Positions 46,396-58,200 of a stretch of DNA of 64,000 nucleotides are shown here, piece after piece. The notes under the pieces were generated by a model. The model was not told the DNA's origin. It saw nothing but the letters and a program-made list of their open reading frames with translations, and made no database searches. The position numbers and the translations under genes are program-made. The stretch lies in the NCBI GenBank assembly GCA_031308135.1, contig JAHLJT010000664.1, positions 1-64,000 on the forward strand. The letters run 5' to 3'. How positions within the stretch are numbered: the stretch's first letter is position 1; each line of letters begins with the position of its first letter. Source of the stretch: Acheta domesticus (Eukaryota > Arthropoda > Insecta > Orthoptera > Gryllidae).

Positions 46396-46857
46396 ATTCT
46401 ATTCAAAGCAAATTGTCATTCTTAATTTTTCTATTTTCTAATTAATAAGCGCGTTGTATAAAAATCATGTTTTCTTTATTAAAAACCTCCTTTAAACATT
46501 CTTGTCTTTTGAAATTTAGTTTTCTATCTCCCACCGATGATTCCGTGTTCAAATTTCCTCCTTCGCCCGCACAAGCAACGATTTTGAGTGGCAGTGCCCG
46601 CGAAATAAAAATAGGAATACGATTGCGCATGAAGACAAAACTGGCCGCCCTTTCTCTACACTCTGCCAGACGTTAATTTGATAGACAGTCGAAACTATTA
46701 GGATCGCGATATTTAATTTTTCTTTAGTCATTCAACATTCCCTTCGCGATTCTGGAATTTTAAATTTTTGTCTCTGAAGCTTGGTATATTGTCGATTAAC
46801 TCTTTACTGCATGTACTCTTAAACTCTTCGATATGGTAGATCGCAGTGAGACGTGAC
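46396..46857. other. no recognisable feature
   Basis: AT-rich spacer between the inverted-repeat element and its partial copy. Confidence 0.4.
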
Positions 46858-47585
46858 TTGACGTTTGTGTCATCTCATAGAGTACATTAGGCACCATTCC
46901 TAGCAAAAGTTTAAGGAAAAAATTGGAGCCGTTTTTGAGAAAATCTATTTTTTGTTATTTTTAAAATTGCACAGATTACACGCAATATTGCGCAAAAACT
47001 ACTAAAATGTTCAGAAAATATACATGACCTTAATGAAAGAATAAATTATGGATAACAAATTTTATTTGAAGGAAAAATATCAAACTTTAATTTTGTAGTT
47101 GTAGGAAGACGCCGAAAAAATTCAACCTTTTTGCAATTTTCGAAAATTCAGAGATAACCGTGAAACTCGGACCTATGCCACCTTTGTACGTGTATTCTTA
47201 CAAGAAATTTAAAGAAAAAAAATTGGAGCTGTTTTTGAGAAAATTTGGTAAATGTCCCCGCAAATTCACCTGCACCCCTTCACCCGCAAATTTTAAAGAA
47301 TGTTTTTCAAAATCTCAAAATTTCGCCTGGAGTCAGATGGACAGGGATTTTTTTCAATTTGGAAAAATGCTACAAATGGTTTAGGTGCTAGTGGTGTTCA
47401 TAGACGGATGGACAGACGGACATTTTGAAGAAGAAAAACATTTTTTCGGTATCAGAGCCCAAAACGTGTATTTCCATTGAAATTTCGAAATCGATTTTCC
47501 GCAGCATTACATAGCTTTCCCTATTTTACGTATATTACTTCGTATATACGCATGTATACGGAAAAGTGAAAAGGAAGAGGATACC
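46858..47585 (+). repeat. Partial copy of the inverted-repeat element interior
   Basis: Direct alignment with 45463-46275: GTCATCTCATAGAGTACATT, CACGCAATATTGCG, ACATGACCTTAA, GGACCTATGCCA, GACGGATGGACAGACGGAC and TTACATAGCTTTCCCTAT. It lacks the terminal inverted repeats, so it is a fragment or a variant element. Confidence 0.8.
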
Positions 47586-49204
47586 TGTCGAGAGTTTTCA
47601 TTTTTTTTCATTGATGCCGACAGACTTCGTTCGCTCATGAGGAATCCCACCTTACTTTGAGCATGGTCTCGGATCCCTTCTGAGAACAGTTCTTTACGAA
47701 TGATATACCCTTCTCAGTGCTGACGATTTCACAAGTGAAAAGAACTAAAAATATAATCCAGTTTTCACTATCGCCATTTAAATTTCGAAAGGGAGTACAC
47801 AAAATCATTTCAAAACGAGAGCCTCGCGAATCAATCAAATCCGTAGCCATCATACCGTTTGATAATGTGGAATCGAGATTTCCAAGAAAATGACGTTTCC
47901 TTACATGTTAAGGGCTATTGTAAATTTGAGTTAGAATAAAAAAGTGAATATTTTTTTTAACAATAATTCTTTTTGAATATGATTTTTTATTTGTTTAGAT
48001 GCCTTTTCCACCCCCACTTTAGCTCGGATAAATGCCTTTTTTCCTTCCTTTTGTAATAAAAATAAATGCCTTTTTGCCCACCCACTTTACGTAAAATGAA
48101 TTCCTGAGCTCCCGGGCTTTAATTATAATACTACACAAAGCCCGCAGAAGTGTTGCCAATCCTGGAACGTTTTGTCCACTATGGGATACGAACTCACTTA
48201 GGTTCAGAAAGTTGTTACTTTGTCCACTAACTATTATCTCGCTAAGAATCATGGCCTCTCCGACCTCAGAAAAGTTGGACAGATTAACTCATTTTTTAAA
48301 AATATTTACGCGATGACTCACAGTCCGCGGCGCCTACTAACGTTTCAACATAGGGCGCGACTGCAGAAAGTTTGGAATGGCCTTCTTGGAATTTACGTGT
48401 TTCGGGAACCTCTGTACGAATTCAAGGTTTGAAGAGTTTGATTAGCAAGCGAACTCAACCAAGCGACCACCCTGTGGGTCATTTCCAAACTATGACGTCT
48501 TACGAACGAATTAATGAAAGTATTCAAATATTGGGATAAATGCATTAAAAAACATTTTGCCCCCAAAATAACTCTCATAAAAATTAAATTGAACTCGCAC
48601 TTAATTTTTCACACCACCTATTAGAAATTTCTGTAATTACACATATGTCAATTATGTGTAATAAATATTACCAGAACATATCAATTTAATTGTGTACTTC
48701 ACAAAATACTCTTTGTGAAAAGTAGACAAATAAGTGCTGTTATAAGACAGAATTTTCGTCTTTCCAAAACGTGTTCAAAGAGCGAATGGATTGTCTATTA
48801 ATAGTTGACTGCAAAGAGCAAATGGATTGTCCATTAAACGAATGCGGGTTGGCATCAGATGCTAAATTCCTATAAACAATTGCGTATCTCGAAAATGAAG
48901 GGCGATAGCGCCGATCGGATTGCGAAATTTTGCGAATTGGTGAAAGGTAATGGAGATGAAAACAAAAAAGACTTGTAAAATTTATAAATTTATGAACAAT
49001 TTCCAATTTTTGCGATTCTAAAGTGGCAACGGTTCCCTGATGTCCCAGAACCGAAAATTGCGAATTAATAAGTTTGCAACAATTAACAACTTTATAAACA
49101 ATTGCGAAATTTGCGCTATTTCTGCCGGGGACTGTCCCAAATTTTTCTCTGAGTAGAACAATGCAAAATAACAATTTTCAACAAGCAATGCAAATTGATT
49201 GCAT
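47586..49204. other. no recognisable feature
   Basis: AT-rich. Short open frames on both strands have no recognisable domain. A short imperfect duplication (GAGCAAATGGATTGTC, GAGCGAATGGATTGTC) occurs at about 48780-48835. Confidence 0.4.
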
Positions 49205-49335
49205 ATTATCTAGTTTAATTGTTACTATAATGATAAATATACATAAAATACATAAAATTAATATACATAATTAAAATACATAAATAATATACATAAACAA
49301 AATTAATATACATAAATATACATAAAATTGTCTTT
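49205..49335. repeat. ATACATAAA low-complexity repeat
   Basis: Irregular iterations of ATACATAAA and ATTAATATACAT over about 130 bases. Confidence 0.85.
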
Positions 49336-49413
49336 GAGTTTTATTAAAATGATTCCCTAGGAGTCCTCTCTCTATTCGAGAACGATACACGACTTTGCAA
49401 TTTTTACAAATTT

Positions 49414-49445
49414 TATAAACATAGGCTGATTAGCCTATGTTTATA
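49414..49445. repeat. Perfect 14-bp hairpin
   Basis: TATAAACATAGGCT, loop GATT, AGCCTATGTTTATA. No T-run follows and no gene is adjacent. Confidence 0.85.
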
Positions 49446-50170
49446 GATTTACTGTTATGATACTTTTACTCATCCACGAAATCTACAGTAAACTGAACAT
49501 TTGATAAAGTTCATGGATTGTGTATGAAAAATAATACTGAAATTAAAATGTGCATGAGAAAGTAATTGGTCTAAAATCAATGTTATTTTATATATTATTA
49601 ATGTAGTATCGTCAAAAAGATATGTGTTAAAGCTGGTAAAGTGAATGCATTTATACATTCATTTCAAGGAATTTACTTTCATGTTCATAAAATTGTTTCA
49701 TTCCATGTATCATTATTCTAAAATATTTCCACATCTGAACTAGGGACGTCCGCCATTTTCTACTTCATAATTTTGTTAGGCCACACCCCCCTCCGTTAAG
49801 ATTGGCTGTGGCAATTTGTAAGGTCCCGCCTGCGACGTTTCGTCATGACAAGGGCTGCCCATTCCGTGCGGAAGCTGAACTTAGCCGCAGACGGCCGCGA
49901 TCAATTTTTGTTTCCAAAACTGTACATTTCATTTTATTGTTTAAAACAGACTGTCGTAAATTGAAAATTAGAATATTTTAGTTAACTTTCATGTAAAGAC
50001 ATGAGCTCATAGTCTATTAATATAAAAGCTAGTGAATGCTAAAAGCAAGCAAGAATGAACAACATTTGTGTTCCCCTTGACGTAAATTGACTTCTCCTCA
50101 TAGCTCGTCATACGCAGTTTTTAACTGTTTTTTGACGTAAATAAATAAATTTAAAAAAATAAAAATGTAA
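49446..50170. other. no recognisable feature
   Basis: AT-rich except for a moderately GC-rich patch at 49780-49910. No domain was recognised. Confidence 0.4.
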
Positions 50171-50525
50171 ATCGTGAAAGTATTGATGTTTGTCACTGTT
50201 TGGGAAAACCTGGAAGTAGACCTGATGGACGGCCTCGAGGGAGAATTGTAAAATTTGTGAGACAGGAGGAAAAATTTAATGTTTTAACTAAACGTAAGGT
50301 GAAAAGAAATTTTTCAACCGCACATTCCCACAGCCTGCAATGCCTGTGTATATAAACGAGAACTTAAGCCCTGGAAGGAGGAGGGTGTATGCTGAGGCGA
50401 GAGAAGTAATGAAGATTAAACAATTCACTTATCTTTGGGTACAAAATGGGAATATTCTCATGAGGAAGCACCAAGGAGCACAAGTAGTGAGAATCACTTC
50501 AATGGAAGATTTGAATAAACTGTGA
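50171..50525 (+). pseudogene. LINE C ORF1, C-terminal domain
   Basis: The final frame reads PVYINENLSPGRRRVYAEAR, then QFTYLWVQNGNILMRKHQGA and SMEDLNKL before a stop at 50523-50525. This is the C-terminal domain (the FP25K-like fold name is used for it) common in LINE ORF1 proteins. Upstream, in another frame, VCHCLGKPGSRPDGRPRGRI and VKFVRQEEKFNVLTKRKVKR match the part that normally precedes it. A frame change lies near 50338. The coiled-coil N-terminus is not visible, so the copy is 5'-truncated. Confidence 0.75.
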
Positions 50526-50545
50526 GTCTGCTCTAATAACATCAT

Positions 50546-51125
50546 ATGGTAGTGATGAATAATGAATCTTTTGAAGAATTTAACATTTTTAATAAAAATA
50601 ATTCTTTCGTATCTTTCACCAAAATATTCAGTGTAAGAGAAAATTTCGACAGTTTTTGTATTTACTTAGACTCTTCAAATAAACGTCCAGGAATAATTGC
50701 ACTAACAGAAATATGGATATCTGAATCAGAATTGACATCTTTTAGCTAACTGTAATGAAACATACCGAGCAGGAGGGATTATTGTTTACGTTTCTGAGTT
50801 ATCAATGGAGCTACGGCGAGACTCAAATATGTCATCAGCTGATGCTATCAAAATAATCGTGGAAATTGACTCTGAAAAATCTCCATAAATCATTGCTATT
50901 TACAGGCTTCACTTATATCATGTACGGGATTATTTGAACCAATTAAGAGAAATACTAAATGCTTCGTCTGAGAAAAATCTTCTTGTTGTAGGAGACATTA
51001 ATTTGTGTATTCTAGAACAATCTCAGGTTATTGATGAATATCAGATCATAATGAACAGTAATGGGCAGTGTCAAATTCCACGTGTGATTAACTGTGCTTC
51101 CTTTATCAAGAAGACATCTCAAGAC
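50546..51125 (+). pseudogene. LINE C ORF2, start of endonuclease
   Basis: Begins 21 bases after ORF1. Motifs in shifting frames: IIALTEIWISESELTSF (catalytic-type Glu), YRAGGIIVYVS, IIAIYRLHLYHVRDYL and NLLVVGDINLCIL (GDIN in place of GDFN). Recognisable similarity fades after about 51120. A separate piece of endonuclease in the same orientation follows at 53233. Confidence 0.75.
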
Positions 51126-51149
51126 ATCCGAGAAGCTATATTTTGATGT

Positions 51150-53232
51150 AAATTAGTTTGAGTTTATAGTTGTGGAATTTGAGTTTACGTGTCCACAAAT
51201 AATTTAAGATTTTCATGTATTCTGGTCACTTTTAGAAAAACCAGCCAACCAAATTTAATCTTTGGGCTATGATAATATTCAGTTTTGCCTATATCTAGAC
51301 ATCGTTAAATTTTCAGATAGGGGGCTAACATTTTTGTAATAATTAAACTAGAATGAAAGTTATTTAATATTTTGCAACATCCTTATATGTGTTTTATAAG
51401 AGAACCAGAAAAGGTGACGGCTTCTAGTAAAAAGTTCTTAAATTTAGGTGTTTTAAGGATTAAAATGAGTCCAAGTTCAGCTTTCTAGCTGCAAAATTGA
51501 AAAAGTTATTAAGTTTTCAATTTCTGCCATTTAACTTCATGAAATGCGGTAGTTCTACCGCTCGCCACTAGATCGCATTATCACCCTTTTCGCGCTCTCG
51601 TACCCAGTATAGCTTCCAATGTTCTGGTTCAAAGCACGTTTGTTTGTTCTTTGTTATTACTTGTTTGTTCGTTGAAAAATAATCGATTTAGCTGAGTGAC
51701 GCGTCATATGACGCTCCTGTGACGTTTTTCTCCTATTTAAAGCGCTGTCTCGCGCTTATGAGCCTCTCTTAAGATAGTGTGGCCGGTAATGGGGTAGTTG
51801 CCGGGGCAGAGCCTCGTTCTTTTTGTCGCACCGCTGTGCGTGTTCTCAGGATTGATATGTAATCAATCCTGTTACGACCCTTTTCGTCGTCACTAATGGA
51901 GTGGTAACGTAGATGTGTTTAATTAATGAGATCAGTGGTATGTGAGTGCTGTGCACAAGCGTGAGAGTTTTGCATTCGGGCGCGTTTTAAAGCGTCTCAC
52001 GTTCGCTGTTTTGCGGCCTGAGCTGTCCAAGTTGCTGTCGTAGACGTTTCGTTGGTCGAGGCTGGCGCAAAACAGGTGAGATGTTGTTGGCGATCCGCAG
52101 ACTCGCGCAGGGATGCACAAGGCGTATCCTGTAGTCCATTTGGCGGAATTCGCTTTGACTCCGTGGCCTTTGCGACATTTTTGCGAGGTTGAGTCGGCGC
52201 GTCGGGACTGACAAAGCCTATTGCTGCGTTGTCCCCACGCAAAACCACGCTGTCTGTGTATACAATTGTGCACTATTCAGCCAGTAAGTTTATCATTTTC
52301 CCTCCAATATTTTGTATATTAATTGTCGACCCCTTTTTCTAAATTTCGGGTGTACGAGAATTTATTCTCAACTCGCAGGCTGCCTCATTCCGGCTGTTCT
52401 TTCGTTTGTTGCTTTTACTGTTCAAAGTTGATTCGTTACTCAGCTCTGTCGATCCTAAATAGCTTTGAATTGTAGCAATCTAGCGCTGTTATTGTGTTGT
52501 AATTCTTTTAGGTCGTTCGTTTTGTAATTTTTGTGTATTTTAAATTGTTTCATTTTTTAGGCTTATGCATTGTTGTAATTTTCTGGGGTTTGCAAAATGA
52601 TTTTTGGTATTATATTTTGAATTGTTTTCCGCTATGAAATTGTAATTACTGTGTAAGTATTCCATTCTTGATTTGTTCTTATGTCTTTTTTGAGAGGTAT
52701 TCCATATTGGGCCTCTGTCACATTGCTTATTTCATCTCAGTGACCAGTAATTCTGTTTAGATTCAAAGTTTGTACAGATGTTTCACTCCTGAATAAATTT
52801 GAATTATTTCCCTATTTTCAGCTTGTTTGTAAATTGTTTCTTTCCTTTCTTTCAGGTATTTGATGCTGAAATAAATTGGCAAATAAACGTTGAATATTTA
52901 TCGAGTCTGGGTGTGTAATAATCATGCTATCCTTGATTTTCAAGTTATTTTCCCGCACAAGTTTTCCTCGTTCCTGATCGTAGATTTCCCCACTGGGATT
53001 CTCTGCCAATCTGAGGAAGGGTCCAAAGCCTAGGGTTTTTGTGTTAGGCCCGCTCAATCCATTAGGTAATCATTTCCGGTCCCTCTGCCTTTATTACATT
53101 CATTTTTGTACTTTGAATTCTCCTTGGGCAGTTGTACGTGTTCTAGCGTTTTCTCGTGCGTGACAAGAAGTCTCTGGCGACCGTATAAATTAATTTAAAT
53201 CTTATTTCTCCTCTATATACTTAAATTCGCCA
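51150..53232. other. Unexplained 2 kb block inside LINE C region
   Basis: No coding domain was recognised. There is a TATA-like TATTTAAAG at 51735, a GC-richer stretch at 51770-52260, T-rich sequence with AATAAA at 52793 and 52870, and TGGCGACCGT at 53175, which resembles a tRNA-Arg primer-binding site. This could be a long terminal repeat with leader, or an unrelated insertion. Neither is established. Confidence 0.3.
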
Positions 53233-53399
53233 TTGAAACATAACAGGCTGAATCAACTGATTGATTCCCCTACTAGAGGAAATCGTTGTATTGATCATAT
53301 TTATTTTAGATCTAGAGAAAATATTAGTTCCGTGTCTTGTGTTCTCAACTCTGACAGAAGTGATCTTAATGCAGTTCTATGTAACTTGTTCTTTCCAAA
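53233..53399 (+). pseudogene. LINE endonuclease fragment running into the gap
   Basis: Reads NRLNQLIDSPTRGNRCIDHI and YFRSREN, then NSDRSDLNAVL: the SPTR...IDHI block and the SDH-like block (His replaced by Leu-Asn) of LINE endonucleases. It may continue LINE C across the block at 51150-53232 or be a separate copy. The assembly gap hides the rest. Confidence 0.7.
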
Positions 53400-54399
53400 N
53401 NNNNNNNNNNNNNNNNNNNNNNNNNNNNNNNNNNNNNNNNNNNNNNNNNNNNNNNNNNNNNNNNNNNNNNNNNNNNNNNNNNNNNNNNNNNNNNNNNNNN
53501 NNNNNNNNNNNNNNNNNNNNNNNNNNNNNNNNNNNNNNNNNNNNNNNNNNNNNNNNNNNNNNNNNNNNNNNNNNNNNNNNNNNNNNNNNNNNNNNNNNNN
53601 NNNNNNNNNNNNNNNNNNNNNNNNNNNNNNNNNNNNNNNNNNNNNNNNNNNNNNNNNNNNNNNNNNNNNNNNNNNNNNNNNNNNNNNNNNNNNNNNNNNN
53701 NNNNNNNNNNNNNNNNNNNNNNNNNNNNNNNNNNNNNNNNNNNNNNNNNNNNNNNNNNNNNNNNNNNNNNNNNNNNNNNNNNNNNNNNNNNNNNNNNNNN
53801 NNNNNNNNNNNNNNNNNNNNNNNNNNNNNNNNNNNNNNNNNNNNNNNNNNNNNNNNNNNNNNNNNNNNNNNNNNNNNNNNNNNNNNNNNNNNNNNNNNNN
53901 NNNNNNNNNNNNNNNNNNNNNNNNNNNNNNNNNNNNNNNNNNNNNNNNNNNNNNNNNNNNNNNNNNNNNNNNNNNNNNNNNNNNNNNNNNNNNNNNNNNN
54001 NNNNNNNNNNNNNNNNNNNNNNNNNNNNNNNNNNNNNNNNNNNNNNNNNNNNNNNNNNNNNNNNNNNNNNNNNNNNNNNNNNNNNNNNNNNNNNNNNNNN
54101 NNNNNNNNNNNNNNNNNNNNNNNNNNNNNNNNNNNNNNNNNNNNNNNNNNNNNNNNNNNNNNNNNNNNNNNNNNNNNNNNNNNNNNNNNNNNNNNNNNNN
54201 NNNNNNNNNNNNNNNNNNNNNNNNNNNNNNNNNNNNNNNNNNNNNNNNNNNNNNNNNNNNNNNNNNNNNNNNNNNNNNNNNNNNNNNNNNNNNNNNNNNN
54301 NNNNNNNNNNNNNNNNNNNNNNNNNNNNNNNNNNNNNNNNNNNNNNNNNNNNNNNNNNNNNNNNNNNNNNNNNNNNNNNNNNNNNNNNNNNNNNNNNNN
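53400..54399. other. Assembly gap, exactly 1000 N
   Basis: A run of 1000 undetermined bases, a conventional placeholder length, so the true size is unknown. Open frames computed across it are meaningless. Confidence 1.
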
Positions 54400-54484
54400 T
54401 TGCAACTCGGACATAGTATTAATTTATACTTAAAACATTTCCACCAATTATTACCGTCCGCATCAAGGATATATTTCAAATGAC

Positions 54485-55440
54485 GTTCTTCCGCAATTTT
54501 CTTTTCCTTCTCTAATGCTTTTGAATAACTTATAAATAATGGACATGGCTATCTCTAATGTGCCTGTGACTAAACGCCTTTCTGGTTTTTCTTTTCATGC
54601 GTCTAGTCTTTGCATTATAATATACTGGGTCAGGGTTACTTTTTAACAATTTGCACGGTACAAATACCTGCACGGCATTTTCAAGATTATTTTGAAATCC
54701 TCGCCGTATTTCTTCCATCCCCTCTCCTATTCTAATGAAACCCATCGTACTGCTCCCGTAAGGAATTTTGAAGCCCTTCTACATACGTTTCTTGTATTCC
54801 CTCACTGTAAACCCGGCCGTTTATTCTTTTTATTGATCTAGATCGACAAGAACTGCATTATGATCACTTATACCTTCCATGACGTCGCACGATTAGAGTA
54901 AGTCATTCGGTCTAACGAGGCAAACGTCTAGAAGCGCGTCCTGTCGAGTCGGCTCGTGTACTACCTGGCTAATCCGTTATTCCAGACCAGTCTATTGACA
55001 AGTTGCTGCACGTTTCCATCGCATACACACCCTTTCCAATTTGTGTCTGGAACATTTAAATCTCAGGCATAACTACAGGATGGCTATTTAAATTTTTTGT
55101 TCTCTCGTGTATTGCGCCCTAAGATTTCGTAACTACTAGCCGGTGGACGATAGCAAGCAATTATATCTAGGATATTTCCTAAACAATGATTTTTCAACCC
55201 CGTCCTTTCAAAAACTTTATCAAGCCAATTTGATACATTTAATGTGTTTTTCATGAAAACTCCACCGCCTCTAGTTTCGCTATCTCTCCTAAACGTAATA
55301 TAATCGGACCGAAAAATTTCCGAATTCGCTACCGTATCCGAGAGCCAAAACTCTACCTATGACGATATCAGGATCACAACCCTCAATTAAACTCCAAAAT
55401 TCTGTGACCTTATTCATGATAAGATGATGGCAGTTCACCC
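54485..55440 (-). pseudogene. LINE D ORF2, endonuclease domain
   Basis: Minus-strand fragments in order: LIMNKVTEFWSLIEGCDPDI, then VIGTESWLSD (catalytic-type Glu), SDYITFRRDSETRGGGVFMK, DIIACYRPPASS, DLNVPDTNWKGCVCDG and SDHNAVLVDLD. A linker reads EEIRRGFQNNLENAVQVFVP near 54690. Several frame changes. This endonuclease would nick the target DNA. The sequence continues leftward into the N gap, where the RT should start. Confidence 0.82.
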
Positions 55441-55544
55441 ACAACAATCTAGTGAAGGCTCTCCTCACTTGCAAGTCCGAGTTTGGGATCTCTGGGTCCT
55501 GCTCAGGTGCCTGCGCCCGCGCAGCAGTCGCTGTACGTCGCGAT

Positions 55545-55780
55545 GACGCGTCCCACGAAGCCGTCGCTGTCGCCGTCGTCTCCGCCGTTGCCGCCGCCGT
55601 CGTCTCCGCCGTTTGCCGCCGCCGTCGTCTCCGCCGTTGCCGCCGCCGTCGTCTCCGCCGTTGCCGCCGCCGCCGTCGTCTCCGCCGTTGCCGCCGCCGC
55701 CGTCGTCTCCGCCGTTGCCGCCGCCGCCGTCGTCTCCGCCGTTGCCGCCGCCGCCGTCGTCTCCGCCGTTGCCGCCGCCG
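55545..55780 (-). repeat. 24-bp coding minisatellite in LINE D ORF1
   Basis: About nine copies of a 21-27 bp unit (plus strand GCCGCCGTCGTCTCCGCCGT). On the minus strand one frame gives repeated GGNGGDDGG, a Gly/Asn/Asp-rich linker. The same frame appears as GGNGGDDG on the far side of the Transib-like element (57630-57660), where the array resumes. Confidence 0.85.
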
Positions 55781-57624
55781 CACGGTGGTCTGAATAGGGT
55801 CGAAACGCGCGCATAGGCATCAAATTTTTATTTTTGAAAAAGGATTATTTCTTGATAAATATCAATTCTACTTACTTCAAATTACTAGAACTCAGAAAAA
55901 AATAATAATTTGTATCAATGCTTATAGCCATACGACACCTTCAAAGCCATGCCTTTCAGTCGAGGAAAAATTCAGCCACTCAAGCAGTTAAATACACTTA
56001 TCATAACTTTTTCCGTAACCAACATTTCAACTTCCAGGAGTAGTATGCGCTTTTATATACCCTTCTAAATATATTACAGCCTTTGCAGTGTCAATTATTT
56101 TTATTTTTAATTTAATTAAGCCTTACGTATTTAACGTGTGCAAAAACCTCTTATTCCTTTAACTAAGTAAATTTGCACAGGCAATTACAACAAAAACACC
56201 AAAAAACACTTCGCTGAAATAAATATATATTATTAATAAAACTTTATTGAACGTTTTTCAGTTGAGATCAGCTGCCTCGATCTGCCCCTCTCAAAATTAT
56301 GACCGTTTAAAGTTTAATTAACGTTAATGGTGCTTGGAAAGAGCATTATTACCTCCGGACATAATACCGAGAACGTTTACTTCTTGAAAATGTTTAATCT
56401 TCTCAACTTTCGGATTTCCATTAACGGCGTAAAATTTTCAATTTCTTTTCAAACGTATTCCTTCTTTTAATTTGCCAAATTTCATTGTTTTTCAATAAAT
56501 TTAAACAAATGAAATTGAGGTCTGCAGAACTGAAACATGCAATAAGTGAAATTTGACATGGAATAACATTAAAACCTCTAAAAACATCCCTTTGAAATTA
56601 AAGTATATTATTAAATATACATTGGAAATTTGTTTTTCGTTGACAACAATCACCTTGGCCAACATCTTTCAAAATGGCGTCTATTTAAACTGTACACGAC
56701 GAGGTTCAAAAGAAGCATGATTTTCATTAATTAAGTGATCTTTAACTGGAAATTACATAAAATAAGTAAAAACACTTTCATGAAATTAATGAATATTATT
56801 AAATGGACATTTGTTAATGTTTTTCCGTTAACAACAGCCGCCTCGGCCGGCCTCTTTTAGAATGGCGACCGTTAAAATTTACTTGAGGTTTGAAATAAAG
56901 CGCCATTTCCGAAATTAAGTGATTTTTGACGGACAATTACTCCAAAACAACTAAAAACATTTCTGTGAAATTAATAATTATAATTAATTGGTCATTTTTT
57001 GATGTTTTTTTTGTTAACAACCGCCTCAACCTGCCTTTTTTAAAATGGCGAGCGTTTAAAGTTTTCATGACGAGATTTGAAAGAAAGCGCCTTATCCAAA
57101 AGTAAGTGATTTTTGACGAGCAATTACACAAAACACCTAAACACACTTTCATGAAAATAATAAATGTTATTAAGTTGACATTTGGTAATATGTCTTCGTT
57201 AACAAGAGTCACCTTGACCTGCCTTTTTGAAAATGGCGAAAATGTACATGACGAGCTTTGAAAAAAGACCCATTTCAATTAACTAAGTGATCGTCGACCA
57301 GCAATCATAAAACAACCATAGAAACACACCTCTGAAATAAATACTTGATATTAAGTGAACAATTGAAGAAAAAAATTCGTCGCCCGGAATTGCCTCTCTC
57401 TGTGGAAGTGCAGTCAGCAGTCGAAGCGTCAGCGCTGGATGTCATGCCAGAGGTGCCATAATAAATGAATAAAAACCAATACAAATTAAGTGGAATATTA
57501 TTATTCACATCTAGAATATGTTTCGTTATATTCATACTCAAAAAGCATTTTAAAGTCACTAAATAAATAATTATTTAACTTAACATTCTATGCGCGCGTT
57601 TCGACCCCGTTTCAGTCCACCGTG
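55781..57624. mobile_element. Transib-like non-autonomous element
   Basis: Inverted ends begin CACGGTGG at both tips (left CACGGTGGTCTGAA, right CACGGTGGACTGAA) and share GGGTCGAAACGCGCGCATAG, about 33 of 37 positions with a one-base gap. The flanks are CGCCG on both sides (55776-55780 and 57625-57629), a 5-bp GC-rich duplication. CAC-starting ends plus 5-bp GC-rich duplications match the Transib superfamily, related to RAG recombination signals. The interior holds about six diverged tandem units of about 187 bases (near 56179, 56560, 56753, 56934, 57122 and 57302) and no transposase. Confidence 0.72.
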
Positions 57625-57669
57625 CGCCGTCGTCTCCGCCGTTGCCGCCCCTCTCTTCCTTGTGTGCAG

Positions 57670-58200
57670 TCACTTGTCTCTCAAGCATGACTGGATAACC
57701 TCGTCATGCAGGCGACGCAGCTTCCATGCACCGCGGAAATTTAAATGAAGACCATCCCGTGCGAGGTCTTCTGGCCCCAACCTGTGATTTGGATCGACGA
57801 AATGACCATCGATCTTTCCGCATGCCCACCGTAACCCTCGATTTATTTGCCATGTCCTACCGATGTGCACATCTGTGTTGCGTCACACCAGATAGAACAA
57901 TTCGCACGTCTTTGAATTTGCTTTTTACAGCACGGCCTAACTCCACGCACTGGTCACAGTGTCGAAGATGGGTTGCCTCTTCGATACATTTGTACCCACG
58001 TGCACAAGGACGACTTCCACGGCTTCATTTTCTTGCGCTCTCTCCACGACGGATTTCATTTATACAACGTTTATCCCTGGAAAGAAAGAAACAACGTCGT
58101 CTCCTTTCTTCTTGCAAACTCCTCCGCTGTGGTGCAGCATCGAATCTCCGAGCACTTTAACCTTGTTCTTATAAGGCTCTTCATTAATGATCGGTGGTGT
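57670..58200 (-). pseudogene. LINE D ORF1, SGNH-hydrolase (esterase-like) domain
   Basis: Minus strand: KVKVLGDSMLHHSGGVC, where GDS is the nucleophile block; VVSFFPGI; CVELGRAVKSKFKDVRIVLS; then LARDGLHLNFRGAWKLRRLH, whose D-G-L-H supplies the catalytic His. SGNH domains occur in ORF1 of some animal LINEs, with an uncertain role, perhaps lipid or membrane association. Frames shift at least twice in the middle. The GGNGGDDG linker follows directly. Confidence 0.75.

Noticed and set aside
53233..54483. Long open frames of 345-416 codons across the gap on both strands
   Set aside because: They consist almost entirely of undetermined residues from the 1000-N gap. Only the plus-strand flank at 53233-53399 is real coding similarity.
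55289..55823. Arg-rich, Ala/Thr-rich and Pro/Ser-rich proteins from the GCC-rich array
   Set aside because: These are alternative frames of the 24-bp minisatellite. Only the Gly/Asn/Asp frame continues into LINE D ORF1 on both sides.
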